64,000 nucleotides of DNA from the NCBI GenBank assembly GCA_964219355.1, contig CAXPOZ010000001.1:620001-684000 (forward strand), read 5' to 3'. Both the position numbers and the translations under genes were made by a program. Below, piece by piece: positions 16,486 through 24,890 of the stretch. Position 1 is the first letter of the stretch; each line of letters opens with the position of its first letter. The notes beneath the pieces were generated by a model, which saw only the letters and a list, made by a program, of their open reading frames with translations, did not search any database and was not told where the DNA came from. This DNA is from Parvularcula sp964219355 (lineage in GTDB: Bacteria > Pseudomonadota > Alphaproteobacteria > Caulobacterales > Parvularculaceae).

Positions 16486-17205
16486 ATGACAAAGGATGTC
16501 ATTGATGCCAGCTCTCCTGCCGGTCACCGCGCGCGCCTGCGGGAGCGGTTTCGCCGCGCCGGTGCGGACGGGCTTCAGGATTATGAGATTCTTGAACTGA
16601 TCCTTTTCAACGGCATCCCACGGCGCGACGTCAAACCGCTCGCCAAAGCCCTGCTCCAGACATTCGGGACCGTCGCGGATGTCCTCTCCGCCCCGCGCGA
16701 GCGCCTGCTTGAGATCAAAGTGAAACTTGCCGACGGCAAGACGCTCGGCATGGGTGAGCGGGCAGCGGATGAATTCGCGCTTGTCCGCGCGGTCTCGCTC
16801 CAGCTCTCGCAGGCCAATGTGCTCAACCGCCCGGTCCTCTCCTCATGGCAGGCGCTGCTTGATTACTGTCAGGCAGCTGTTGCCTATGAGCCGATCGAGC
16901 AGTTCCGCATTCTCTTTCTCAATCACAAGAATGCGCTGATCGCCGATGAGAAGCAGCAGACTGGCACGGTCAATCACACGCCGGTCTATCCGCGTGAGGT
17001 CGTCAAACGCGCGCTCGAGCTTCACGCCAGCGCGATCATTCTTGTCCATAACCATCCCTCTGGCGATCCCACCCCCTCGCAGGCCGATATTCAGATGACG
17101 GACCAGATTGTTGAGGCCGCAAAGGCTGTCGGTGTCTCGGTGCATGACCATCTCGTCATCGGGCGCGGCAGCCATGTCAGCTTCAGGACATTGGGATTTC
17201 TCTGA
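16486..17205 (+). CDS. radC: RadC-family JAB/MPN domain protein
   Basis: A 239-residue protein with an N-terminal helix-hairpin-helix-like region (GADGLQDYEILELILFNGIPRR begins it). The C-terminal MPN/JAMM metalloprotease-like domain has HNHPSGDPTPSQAD, matching the HxH-x10-D zinc site. The name is historical: a DNA-repair role is not supported in other bacteria. The ATG at 16486 has a run of G upstream. It is likely cotranscribed with map. Confidence 0.93.
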   Translation: MTKDVIDASSPAGHRARLRERFRRAGADGLQDYEILELILFNGIPRRDVKPLAKALLQTFGTVADVLSAPRERLLEIKVKLADGKTLGMGERAADEFALVRAVSLQLSQANVLNRPVLSSWQALLDYCQAAVAYEPIEQFRILFLNHKNALIADEKQQTGTVNHTPVYPREVVKRALELHASAIILVHNHPSGDPTPSQADIQMTDQIVEAAKAVGVSVHDHLVIGRGSHVSFRTLGFL

Positions 17206-17281
17206 GCTTTTGTGCTAGGGCCCGCCTTGTAATTCCGCGTTCCCTCGCCCCCGCCGGGCGGGGCTGTCAGAGAGTAGACCG

Positions 17282-17503
17282 ATGTCCGAGAAACCGTCCG
17301 ATGCCCGCATCCGCATCGCCCTTGCCCAGTTCTGTATCGCGCAGGCAATTGAAGTTGATGAGTTGCTGGCCGCTCTCGGCATCGAGATGGGCAATGTCGA
17401 TGATGGCGCCCTTGCCCACCTTGCAGGCGTCCTCGACGGCATGAATGTCGCCTCTTCGCGGATCCGCCAGCATGGGGTTGATAATTGGGCGCGGGACATC
17501 TGA
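17282..17503 (+). CDS. Small hypothetical protein
   Basis: A 73-residue acidic, probably helical protein starting MSEKPSDARIRIALAQF. No domain recognised and no secretion signal. AGAGAG lies before the ATG. Its stop overlaps the TTG start of the ribbon-helix-helix gene by 19 bp, so the two are likely made together, which is the main support that this frame is real. It could be a partner of that regulator (inference). Confidence 0.5.
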   Translation: MSEKPSDARIRIALAQFCIAQAIEVDELLAALGIEMGNVDDGALAHLAGVLDGMNVASSRIRQHGVDNWARDI

Positions 17504-17727
17504 TTAAACGCAGCGTGACGCTGCAGGGGCACCGCACCAGCGTGTCTCTGGAGGCAGAGTTCTGGACGCTGCTGGATGAAGAAGCGGCCTGTCAGTCCGT
17601 GCCGTGCTCTCGCCTTGTCGCGGAGATCGACCGCAAACGCGGCAGCCAGCCCTTGGCCTCTGCCCTGCGGGTTGCCGCGATCTCGATTGCCCGGAAACCG
17701 CCGCCGCCTGTTCTGCCTGCCGGGTAG
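17485..17727 (+). CDS. Ribbon-helix-helix domain protein (RHH_4)
   Basis: An 80-residue protein matching the RHH_4 pattern: KRSVTLQGHRTSVSLEAEFW, then a helix ending in SRLVAEIDRKRG and SALRVAAI. Members are small DNA-binding proteins of Alphaproteobacteria; targets are unknown. The likely start is TTG at 17485 with GGGG about 9 nt upstream, inside the preceding small gene. It is convergent with the membrane protein gene ending at 17738. Confidence 0.8.
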   Translation: MGAGHLIKRSVTLQGHRTSVSLEAEFWTLLDEEAACQSVPCSRLVAEIDRKRGSQPLASALRVAAISIARKPPPPVLPAG

Positions 17728-17737
17728 AAAAGCCTGC

Positions 17738-18292
17738 TCAGCCCTCAAGGCCGGTCAGGAAGGTGTCATAGACACCGAGCAGCGCCTCTTCCTGATATTT
17801 CAGGGTACGTATCATCGTCAGCAGGCCTCTTTTATTCCCAAAGATCGACTGATAGCCGTCCCTGTAGAGCGTCTCATAAATCAGCGACGCATAGCTTGAG
17901 ACCTGATCGTGATATCGATCCTGATGAGCGTAGAGCGTCCCCAGCTTGCGCACCGTCTCGAATTCCATATGGCTGAAAATGCCGGTCTGGGCCGCGGAGT
18001 CCCATGCAGCGGTCGAGAGCGCTGTTGCCGGCTTCATGAACCCATCGCTGAATGCACTCATGTCAGGCAGCGCGGCAGTTGTCGGGTCACCTATGGCGAC
18101 TAAACGGGCCTCATGCGCAGAAATGGCTTCTGCGACCATGTCCCGGTTGAGGCGAATTTCCTCATGGATCGCCGCGAGCGCATCACGCGCTTCGGCCCGA
18201 TCGGCCCGGCCTTCACGCCATTCATTGGCGGCCAGCGCGAGCACCACGCCGAAGACGACGAAGGCGGCTTCGAAAAACGCTTTCTTGATCAT
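17738..18292 (-). CDS. DUF6090-like anchored protein
   Basis: A 184-residue protein with one N-terminal membrane helix (AFFEAAFVVFGVVLALAANEWRE), followed by a mostly helical soluble domain. The pattern of helix, then NEWRE, then a charged arginine/alanine helix, matches the DUF6090-type proteins. A second, longer relative lies at 60636. Function is unknown. GGGGGGAG precedes the ATG at 18292; a longer frame to 18346 would run through the pal terminator and is rejected. Confidence 0.68.
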   Translation of the reverse strand: MIKKAFFEAAFVVFGVVLALAANEWREGRADRAEARDALAAIHEEIRLNRDMVAEAISAHEARLVAIGDPTTAALPDMSAFSDGFMKPATALSTAAWDSAAQTGIFSHMEFETVRKLGTLYAHQDRYHDQVSSYASLIYETLYRDGYQSIFGNKRGLLTMIRTLKYQEEALLGVYDTFLTGLEG

Positions 18293-18300
18293 GGCTCCCC

Positions 18301-18340
18301 CCAAAGAAAAACGCCCGGGAAGCGGTCTGCTTCCCGGGCG
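18301..18340 (-). terminator. Rho-independent terminator of the tol-pal operon
   Basis: CGCCCGGGAAGC (18312-18323) and GCTTCCCGGGCG (18329-18340) form a perfect 12-bp stem with a 5-nt loop. A T-rich tract follows on the minus strand. It lies 26 bp after the pal stop. Confidence 0.9.
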
Positions 18341-18365
18341 CTTCATAGCAGTAATCCTGACCAGC

Positions 18366-18893
18366 TTACGAGCCGACCGTGGTCCGCAGAACAGTGGTCG
18401 AGTTGCGGTTCATCGCCCAGGCTTCCGGGGTCGAACGCGGATCGACCGGACGTTCCTTACCGTAGGAAACGACCGTGATGCGGGAATCATCGATGCCGAG
18501 CGCCACAAGATAGGCTTTGGCAGCGTTTGCGCGGCGGGCACCAAGGGCGAGGTTATATTCACGCGTGCCCCGCTCGTCGGCATTGCCTTCGAGACGGATT
18601 CGGGCATTCGGATATTCCTTGAGCCATGCAGCCTGACGGCGGAGAATGCCCTGGGCTTCATTGGTGAGGTTGTACTGGTTGTAGCCGAAGTGAACGCGGG
18701 CACCGACATTCTGCTCAAGATCGGCTTGCGATCCCGGTGCAGGACCTTGCGTTGCTGGCGTCATCGAAGACGAGCGTTCCGGCACAACGGTATCAACGTC
18801 AGCCGTATCTTCGCCCGAATTGGTGCTCGCACAGGCGGCGAGCGTTGCAAGAGCGACAAGGGCCACACCCCGGCCCATCACTTTTTTAAGCAT
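18366..18893 (-). CDS. pal: Peptidoglycan-associated lipoprotein Pal
   Basis: Outer-membrane lipoprotein that links the outer membrane to peptidoglycan and works with TolB and TolQRA during cell constriction. The 175-residue form starts at ATG 18893. It has a lipobox (ATLAAC), a short Ser/Pro/Gln linker, and a C-terminal OmpA-like domain with VHFGYNQYNLT and the peptidoglycan-binding block GNADERGTREYNLALGARRA. A TTG nine bases upstream is an alternative start. The strong terminator at 18301-18340 follows. Confidence 0.95.
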   Translation of the reverse strand: MLKKVMGRGVALVALATLAACASTNSGEDTADVDTVVPERSSSMTPATQGPAPGSQADLEQNVGARVHFGYNQYNLTNEAQGILRRQAAWLKEYPNARIRLEGNADERGTREYNLALGARRANAAKAYLVALGIDDSRITVVSYGKERPVDPRSTPEAWAMNRNSTTVLRTTVGS

Positions 18894-19106
18894 TAGTTCC
18901 AAGCTCCATAATTTCTCCTGCCGTTACGCCCAAACTACCCTAACCGTAGTGTGGACCGCCCCCTCGCAGGCAATAAAGAGGCTGGTTGTTCCCCATGGAC
19001 GGTCGAGCTTTATCTCAAAACCATGTCCATTTTCTGACGAAATCTAAGCTGATGCCGTATTCCTTACAATATGACTCCAAGGCTGCAGGATCGGCTCACA
19101 AAAATT

Positions 19107-20441
19107 TTAGTCAAGTAGCGGGGACCAGGCAGGGTCAGATGCTTCGGTGCCTGTGGGCACTTTGCGAAGGTTATGTCCTGTCAGATCAATGGCATAGAGG
19201 CCAACCGGACCGCCCGGACGATCTTCGCGGAAGAACATGATGACACGGCCGTTCGGCGACCAAGTCGGTCCTTCATCGAGATAACTTTCGGTAAGGAGGC
19301 GTTCTCCGGTGCCATCAGGGCGCACAACGCCGATGTAGAACCGGCTTTTATACTGGCGCGTGAAGGCGATCAGGTCGCCGCGAGGGCTCCAGACAGGGGT
19401 CCCGTAAATGCCTTCACCGAAGGTAATCCGGCGCTGATTGGTGCCGTCAGCATTCATGACATAGATCTGCTGGCTGCCGCCCCGGTCACTGGCGAAAGTA
19501 ATGAAATCACCATCGGGTGACATGGAGGGCGAGGTATCAATCGCCGGGTTATTGGTCAGCCGTGTGATCCGCCGTGTCGGCAAGCTCATCCGCGCAATAT
19601 CGGTGTTGCCGTTCTCCTCGATCGACAGGAGCACACCTGAGCCATCCGTCGTGAAGCGCGGCGCGAAGGTCATGCCCCGCCAGGCGCCTAGCGCCTCAAG
19701 CTCGGTGGTCGAGATGTCGTAGAGATAGACCTGGCTGGGACGGTCCTCGAAGAGCGCAAGGAAGATGATCTGCTGCTCAGACGGCGAGAAACGCGGCGTC
19801 AGCGCATCGAAATTGACGCCATCGGTCAGGATCGAGGGGTTTGCGCCATCCTGATCCATGATCATCAGGCGCTTGCGGCGAGAATCCCGCGGGCCAGTTT
19901 CGGCGACATAGACGACCTTGGTGTCGAAATAGCCGGGCTCACCGGTCAGCTGCTCATAGACGAAGTCGGAAATCTCGTGCGCGGCTTTGCGCAAGTTCGA
20001 GCTGGGCGTTTTGAAGGCAATCGTGCCGAGCTGTTTGGAGCCGCCGACATCCCAGAGGCGGGCTGAAACCTGCACCCGGCCATCCTTGTCCTCGGTGACC
20101 TCACCGACGAGAAGCACGCGGGCATTGATGATCCGCCAGTCGGCGAATTTCGGCAGCGTGTTCACCGTATCGAGGCGCTGGATAAAGGCGCGCTTGTCGA
20201 TCGGCGCAAAGAGCCCTGAGCGTTGGAGGTTGTTCTCGATGACTTCTGACAGGGTCGCGCCGGCCTCTGCCGTCTCCGGCGTCGAGCCGATGAAGGTCGG
20301 TAGCGCAATCGGCATCGGATCGGCATTCGAGCCGACAATGTCGATCACCGGATCATCCTGCGCGACAGCGATACCGCCGCATAATAGGGCGGCGAGCCCA
20401 GCAAGAACCATGGCTTTCAGCGAACGAAGCGTAACGGTCAT
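19107..20441 (-). CDS. tolB: Tol-Pal system protein TolB
   Basis: Periplasmic beta-propeller component of Tol-Pal. The 444-residue protein has a signal peptide ending near GGIAVAQ, an N-terminal TolB domain, and then tandem PD40-type blades. The blades are recognisable by repeats such as LTPRFSPSEQQI, DTSPSMSPDGDFITF, GTPVWSPRGDLIAF and GPTWSPNGRVIMF. The length is typical. It lies between tolA and pal; a 213-bp gap before pal is longer than the other spacings and could hold a secondary promoter. Confidence 0.96.
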   Translation of the reverse strand: MTVTLRSLKAMVLAGLAALLCGGIAVAQDDPVIDIVGSNADPMPIALPTFIGSTPETAEAGATLSEVIENNLQRSGLFAPIDKRAFIQRLDTVNTLPKFADWRIINARVLLVGEVTEDKDGRVQVSARLWDVGGSKQLGTIAFKTPSSNLRKAAHEISDFVYEQLTGEPGYFDTKVVYVAETGPRDSRRKRLMIMDQDGANPSILTDGVNFDALTPRFSPSEQQIIFLALFEDRPSQVYLYDISTTELEALGAWRGMTFAPRFTTDGSGVLLSIEENGNTDIARMSLPTRRITRLTNNPAIDTSPSMSPDGDFITFASDRGGSQQIYVMNADGTNQRRITFGEGIYGTPVWSPRGDLIAFTRQYKSRFYIGVVRPDGTGERLLTESYLDEGPTWSPNGRVIMFFREDRPGGPVGLYAIDLTGHNLRKVPTGTEASDPAWSPLLD

Positions 20442-20532
20442 GAACAGATGTTCCTCAAACTAGGGATGCCCAATATCGGTAAGGTTAGCGGGATAACGCG
20501 CCGAACAGAAGGACGTTGCCAACTGTTCACGG

Positions 20533-21408
20533 TCAGTAGTCCTCCGGCCGGAAATTGTAGGTGAAACTCTTCCAGTTGCTGTAGCGCGCTGGATCCAGCC
20601 CATCGAGCGGGAAGCAGGACGAGATGGCGGCAACGGCATTGCGGGCGGCAGCCTGATAGGCCGCATTCCCTGACCGGGCGATCTCACCCTGATTGAGCAC
20701 CTCGATTGGACCGGACATGGAGCCATCAATATTGAGCTGCACGCGGACGCGGATGATGAATTGCTCCCAGCCGCGCGCATTCTTGTCGACACGGTATTTC
20801 TGCTCAACGCAGGCCTGCAGCAGCGCCTCTTCAGTGATGGTCAGCTCGCGACCTTCGCCGACACGCTCCTGATCGCGGTCGCCAGAGGTTGCCCCCGGAT
20901 TGACGATATTCGGGCGGTTGCGATCTTTGTCAGGATCGAGATCCTTGAGGTCATTGGCGAGGTCACCAAGGAGGTCTTCTTCCTCCTCGACTGGTTCGGG
21001 TTCCGGCTTCACAGGCTCGGGTTCTGGCTCAGGCTCTTCCTCGACGACCGCAGGCTCAGGATCGGGCTGCTCCTCAACGGGCGCCTCCTCGACTTCAGGT
21101 TCAGGTGCGATTGGCTCGGGTTCAGGCTCCGGCTCCGGCGCAATGGGCTCAGGGTCTGGCTGTGGATCAGGCGCAACGGGTTCCGGCTCAGGTTCTTCAG
21201 CGGCAGGCTGTTCTTCGACGGGGTCTTCCGTGCGCGTCATTTCCGGGATCGAGATCCGGTCCGCAAGCTCCGCCTCTGAGATGATGTCCACCGGGATCGG
21301 CGGGACATACCTCGTCTCCGGCCCGCGAGCGTTGAACGCTGCGAACACGAAGATCGCCACTGCCCCCAGATGGAGGATCAGCGAAAGAGGAAGCGACAGA
21401 AAACGCAA
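20533..21408 (-). CDS. tolA: TolA-like energy-transducing protein
   Basis: A 291-residue protein with an N-terminal membrane helix (LPLSLILHLGAVAIFVFAAF). A long Pro/Glu repeat region (roughly residues 65-145, PEPEP-type units) bridges the periplasm. The C-terminal TonB_2-type domain (residues 200-291) has IIRVRVQLNIDGSMSGP. Position within tolQRAB-pal identifies it as TolA. The start appears to be TTG at 21408 with AAGGCGG upstream, 14 bp after the tolR stop. Confidence 0.9.
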   Translation of the reverse strand: MRFLSLPLSLILHLGAVAIFVFAAFNARGPETRYVPPIPVDIISEAELADRISIPEMTRTEDPVEEQPAAEEPEPEPVAPDPQPDPEPIAPEPEPEPEPIAPEPEVEEAPVEEQPDPEPAVVEEEPEPEPEPVKPEPEPVEEEEDLLGDLANDLKDLDPDKDRNRPNIVNPGATSGDRDQERVGEGRELTITEEALLQACVEQKYRVDKNARGWEQFIIRVRVQLNIDGSMSGPIEVLNQGEIARSGNAAYQAAARNAVAAISSCFPLDGLDPARYSNWKSFTYNFRPEDY

Positions 21409-21422
21409 GAAATCGTCCGCCT

Positions 21423-21836
21423 TTAATCCGTGACCAGACTGATTTGCCGGAAGCCCGCTTTCGAGAGCTGTCCGAGAACTTTGGCGACGCGGTCCCAGTC
21501 GACATCCTTGTCGCCGCGGACATAGATCGCCTGATCGTAGCCAGCCTGCGCAATCGCCGTCAGATGCGGGACGAGATTGTCATATTCAATCTGGGTGTCC
21601 TGCACGAAGATATTGCCCTCCGCCGTTACCGACACCGTCAGCGGCTCGGTCTGCTCGGAGAGGTTCTGCGCCTCGGTATCGGGCAGGTTCACCTCGATCC
21701 CCACCGTCAGGAGGGGGGCGGCGACCATGAAGATAATCAGGAGAACGAGCATGACATCGACCATGGGTGTGACGTTGATTTCCGCCATGGGCGAGAACTT
21801 GCCCCGCCCGCCTTGCTGTTTGAGGCCCATCACCAT
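21423..21836 (-). CDS. tolR: Tol-Pal system protein TolR (ExbD family)
   Basis: A 137-residue inner-membrane protein of the ExbD/TolR family. The cytoplasmic start is followed by AEINVTPMVDVMLVLLIIFMV, which contains the conserved aspartate of the proton path in the single membrane helix. A periplasmic domain ends in IYVRGDKDVDWDRVAKVLG. The start is ATG 21836 or 21830, within 5-11 bp of the tolQ stop. An open-frame extension to 21905 overlaps tolQ and is not supported. Confidence 0.95.
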   Translation of the reverse strand: MVMGLKQQGGRGKFSPMAEINVTPMVDVMLVLLIIFMVAAPLLTVGIEVNLPDTEAQNLSEQTEPLTVSVTAEGNIFVQDTQIEYDNLVPHLTAIAQAGYDQAIYVRGDKDVDWDRVAKVLGQLSKAGFRQISLVTD

Positions 21837-21840
21837 GGCG

Positions 21841-22551
21841 TCAGCCCTGCCCGCCGCCGAGACGGCGTGAAAGGATGGTCGTGAACTCCGTCGCAAAGCC
21901 CTCAAGGCGGGTCGCGTAAGAATTCAGCATGGCCGCATAGCGGTTATAACCGATGACAGCCGGGATGGCGGCGACAAGGCCAAGCGCGGTCGCAAAGAGC
22001 GCTTCGGCGATCCCGGGCGCCACAACGGCGAGGTTCGCATCGCCCGACATGCCGATCCCGCGGAACGCGTTGAGGATCCCCCAGACCGTACCGAAAAGGC
22101 CAATGAAGGGCGCTGCCGACCCGATGGTCGCAAGGACAGAGAGGTTCTTCTGCACGCCTTCAAGCTCACGGTTGACCGCGACATGCGCGACCTTGTCGAG
22201 TCGCTCGGAAGCGCCGGGGACGAGCCGTCCGCCATCTGCCGGCCGGTCACGGCCAAACTCATCCATGGTGGAGACGAAAACCCGCGCCATCGGATGGTCA
22301 GCGCGCTCGCGCAGGCGGCGATAAAGATCATCGAGCGACTTGCCGGACCAGAACTGGTCCTCGAAGCGCTTCGCCTTGCTCTTGATCGAACCGAAGGTCA
22401 TCGATTTGTCGATCATGATGGCCCAGGACCACACACTCATGACGACCAGCAGCAGCATGACGCCCTGCACCACGATATCTGCCTGGGCGATCAGCCCCCA
22501 GATCGAGAAATCGGTGCCGAGCTCGCCCGTCACCTCAACCGTTTCTTCCAT
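21841..22551 (-). CDS. tolQ: Tol-Pal system protein TolQ (ExbB/MotA family)
   Basis: A 236-residue proton-channel subunit with three membrane helices. The first helix is near QADIVVQGVMLLLVVMSVW. The conserved MotA/ExbB block IGSAAPFIGLFGTVWGILNAF and the third-helix segment ALFATALGLVAAIPAVIGYN are clear. The ATG at 22551 is preceded by GAGGAGCAGG. A frame extending to 22662 adds 37 unrelated residues. It is the first gene of tolQRAB-pal; no ybgC homologue precedes it. Confidence 0.96.
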   Translation of the reverse strand: MEETVEVTGELGTDFSIWGLIAQADIVVQGVMLLLVVMSVWSWAIMIDKSMTFGSIKSKAKRFEDQFWSGKSLDDLYRRLRERADHPMARVFVSTMDEFGRDRPADGGRLVPGASERLDKVAHVAVNRELEGVQKNLSVLATIGSAAPFIGLFGTVWGILNAFRGIGMSGDANLAVVAPGIAEALFATALGLVAAIPAVIGYNRYAAMLNSYATRLEGFATEFTTILSRRLGGGQG

Positions 22552-22707
22552 GAAGACCTGCTCCTCGTGCCCAACTCTGTTGCGGAGGCGAATCGCCGTC
22601 CCGCCCGTTCCGTCCCGCAATAACACGGAATTTGTGACACTGGCGAGGCAAGCGGATCCCAAAAGTTTGGTTAGGTAAGCCCGTGCCGCCCAAAATGCCG
22701 TTCCCGC

Positions 22708-23391
22708 CTAGCGGATCACGAAATTCCCGGGCCGGATCGAGATTTCTTCTTGGTTCTCAAAGATTAGCCGGTGGGTGGGTGATATCACGGCCGTCTGGCG
22801 GCCTCCCTCGACTTCCATCTCGCGGATCATGGTCTGGATCGACAGCTCGTCAGGATCAAAGCCGACAAGGATGATCCGGTCGCGATTGACGTCGAAATCG
22901 GAAAATATGTCCGTCCGGCTCATGCCCGGCGCATGGACGATGATATAGCGATCACTGCCCGGCCCGCTGATCAGCCGGTTATGCCCGCCCGTTGAGATCA
23001 GGCAGTCATCCCCTTCGCCCGCATCAAAGAGATCCTTGCCGTCGCCGCTGATCATCGCATCGTCCCCGGGGCCGGAGAAGAAATAGTCATCAAGCCCGCG
23101 CCCGCGATAAATGTCATTGCCGAGCGAGCCCGCATCGCTGCGCCGCGCGGCAAATTCCTCAAATGACCGGCTTCTTTTGGTGATCTCGAATTTCTCACCA
23201 TCTAGCGGCGGGCGGGAGATTTCCTTCGGCCCAAAATAGGTCCGCGAAGTCTGGGGCGAATATTCAGGACCGCAAAGTGCAAGATAGTCAGGTGCCGGCG
23301 CGCGTTCCTCGGCAACCGGGCGAAAGAGATTGACGCCGATCACTGAAAAGATGCCGAGGGTAATCACGAAGAGGACAAAGGCGCGCAACAT
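22708..23391 (-). CDS. Anchored RTX-like calcium-binding protein
   Basis: A 227-residue protein with an N-terminal hydrophobic signal/anchor (MLRAFVLFVITLGIFSVIGV) and a central run of degenerate RTX nonapeptides. Examples are GLDDYFFSGPGDD, AMISGDGKDLFDAGEGDD and LISGPGSDRYII (roughly residues 100-160). These are followed by an ISDF-like FSDFDVNRDRIIL segment, as in hemolysin-type calcium-binding proteins. Unlike exported RTX toxins it has an N-terminal signal and is short. AGGTGA precedes the ATG at 23391. It is divergent from asd. Confidence 0.72.
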   Translation of the reverse strand: MLRAFVLFVITLGIFSVIGVNLFRPVAEERAPAPDYLALCGPEYSPQTSRTYFGPKEISRPPLDGEKFEITKRSRSFEEFAARRSDAGSLGNDIYRGRGLDDYFFSGPGDDAMISGDGKDLFDAGEGDDCLISTGGHNRLISGPGSDRYIIVHAPGMSRTDIFSDFDVNRDRIILVGFDPDELSIQTMIREMEVEGGRQTAVISPTHRLIFENQEEISIRPGNFVIR

Positions 23392-23608
23392 GACACTCAC
23401 CTGTTTATTTGTGACTGGCCAAACAGAAACGCTACCATGGTCAGGATACGGCTGATGAGACGATCCTGCTCCAAGAATTGACGGCAAAAATTAAACGAAA
23501 GCTTAGGAAAACTACTGGGTTCGGAGAGATTTTCCCCGCACAATACCTTGACGCGGCACGCCGCGAACGGCACCTCCGGGCGCTGTTCTTATCCGAAGGA
23601 AATATGTG

Positions 23609-24625
23609 ATGGGCCTGAAAGTCGCTGTCGTCGGCGCCACCGGCATGGTGGGGCACGAAGTCCTCAACATTCTCGAGGAACGCCTGTTCCCCGCAGAAGA
23701 AGTGATCGCCCTTGCCTCGCGCAATTCGCTGGGCCGCGAAGTTTCCTACGGCGACAAGACGCTCAAATGCAAAGACCTCGCGCAATATGACTTTGCAGGC
23801 ACCGATATCGCGATCTTCGCGGCGGGCGGCGATGTCTCAGCGGAGTATGCGCCCAAGGCCGCAAAAGCCGGCTGCATCGTCATCGACAATTCCTCGAAAT
23901 TCCGTCTCGACCCGGACGTTCCCCTGATCGTGCCGGAAGTGAATGCGGATGCCGTCGAAGGCTTCCGCAAGCGGAACATCATCGCCAACCCGAACTGCTC
24001 GACCGCCCAGCTCGTCGTCGCGCTCGCGCCCCTTCACAAGCAGGCCAAGATCAAGCGCGTCGTCGTCTCGACCTATCAGTCCGTTTCCGGCGCGGGCAAA
24101 GAAGCCGCCGATGAGCTCTTCACCCAGACGAAAGGCATTTTCGTCAATGACGAGCCGACCCCGGTGAACTTCACCAAGCAGATCGCCTTTAACGTGATCC
24201 CGCATATCGATGTCTTCATGGATGACGGCTCGACGAAGGAAGAGTTCAAGATGGTCGCCGAGACCAAGAAGATCCTTGATCCGAAAATCAAGCTGACCGC
24301 GACGGCCGTCCGTGTACCGGTCTTTGTCGGCCACTCAGAGGCCGTGAATATCGAATTCGAAGACGAGATTTCCGATGATGATGCGCGCGACATCCTGCGC
24401 GAGTCGCCGGGCTGCCTTGTCATCGATAAGCGCGAGGACGGCGGCTATATGACCCCCGTTGAATGCGCAGGCGACTTTGCGACCTTCATCAGCCGCATCC
24501 GCGTCGACCCGACGGTCGAGAACGGTCTCAATATCTGGGTCGTCTCCGACAACCTCCGCAAGGGCGCGGCGCTCAACGCCGTTCAGATTGCAGAGCTTCT
24601 GGTCAATCGGGGGCTGGTTGGCTGA
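23609..24625 (+). CDS. asd: Aspartate-semialdehyde dehydrogenase
   Basis: Makes aspartate semialdehyde from aspartyl phosphate for lysine/DAP, threonine and methionine synthesis. The 338-residue protein has the NADP-binding start VAVVGATGMVGHEVL, the active-site cysteine in IANPNCSTAQ, and VPVFVGHSEAVNIEF containing the catalytic histidine. GAAGGA lies before GTG-ATG, and the ATG at 23609 is preferred. The small gene at 24618 overlaps its end by 8 bp. Confidence 0.96.
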   Translation: MGLKVAVVGATGMVGHEVLNILEERLFPAEEVIALASRNSLGREVSYGDKTLKCKDLAQYDFAGTDIAIFAAGGDVSAEYAPKAAKAGCIVIDNSSKFRLDPDVPLIVPEVNADAVEGFRKRNIIANPNCSTAQLVVALAPLHKQAKIKRVVVSTYQSVSGAGKEAADELFTQTKGIFVNDEPTPVNFTKQIAFNVIPHIDVFMDDGSTKEEFKMVAETKKILDPKIKLTATAVRVPVFVGHSEAVNIEFEDEISDDDARDILRESPGCLVIDKREDGGYMTPVECAGDFATFISRIRVDPTVENGLNIWVVSDNLRKGAALNAVQIAELLVNRGLVG

Positions 24626-24890
24626 GGCAGCGGGCCTTCTCGCCCGCTTGGAGGCCCTACCAGTTGGTGCCAGCGAGGGAATTTATGAGGGCCGCCGCTG
24701 GAGTGCGGCCCTTGAGCGTTCCGCAGACGGTAAGCGCTGGAAGCTCTATGCCGAGGAGCTGGGCGGCAATGACCATGTCAGCTTCAATCTCTATCTGACG
24801 GAAGGGTCAGGCCCTCTCCTCAAGCCCTGCGAGATGCCCGCCGAAAAGGTGATCCGGTTCGTTGAAGGCTATCGGCCGGATGGCCGTTAA
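24618..24890 (+). CDS. Small hypothetical protein overlapping asd
   Basis: A 90-residue soluble protein. Its recognisable part (IYEGRRWSAALERSADGKRW, then VSFNLYLTEGSGPLLKPCEM and EKVIRFVEGY) reads as a compact alpha/beta domain; no family recognised. The likely start is TTG at 24618, overlapping the asd stop by 8 bp, with a GGGGG tract upstream. An alternative TTG is at 24648. Its last 4 bp overlap the 3' end of the convergent MFS gene. Codon use matches asd, and translational coupling to asd is inferred. Confidence 0.6.
   Translation: MAEAAGLLARLEALPVGASEGIYEGRRWSAALERSADGKRWKLYAEELGGNDHVSFNLYLTEGSGPLLKPCEMPAEKVIRFVEGYRPDGR

Noticed and set aside
18986..19240. Plus-strand frame of 84 codons near the 3' end of tolB
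   Set aside because: Mostly antisense to tolB and without recognisable features; the tolB-pal gap holds no supported gene.
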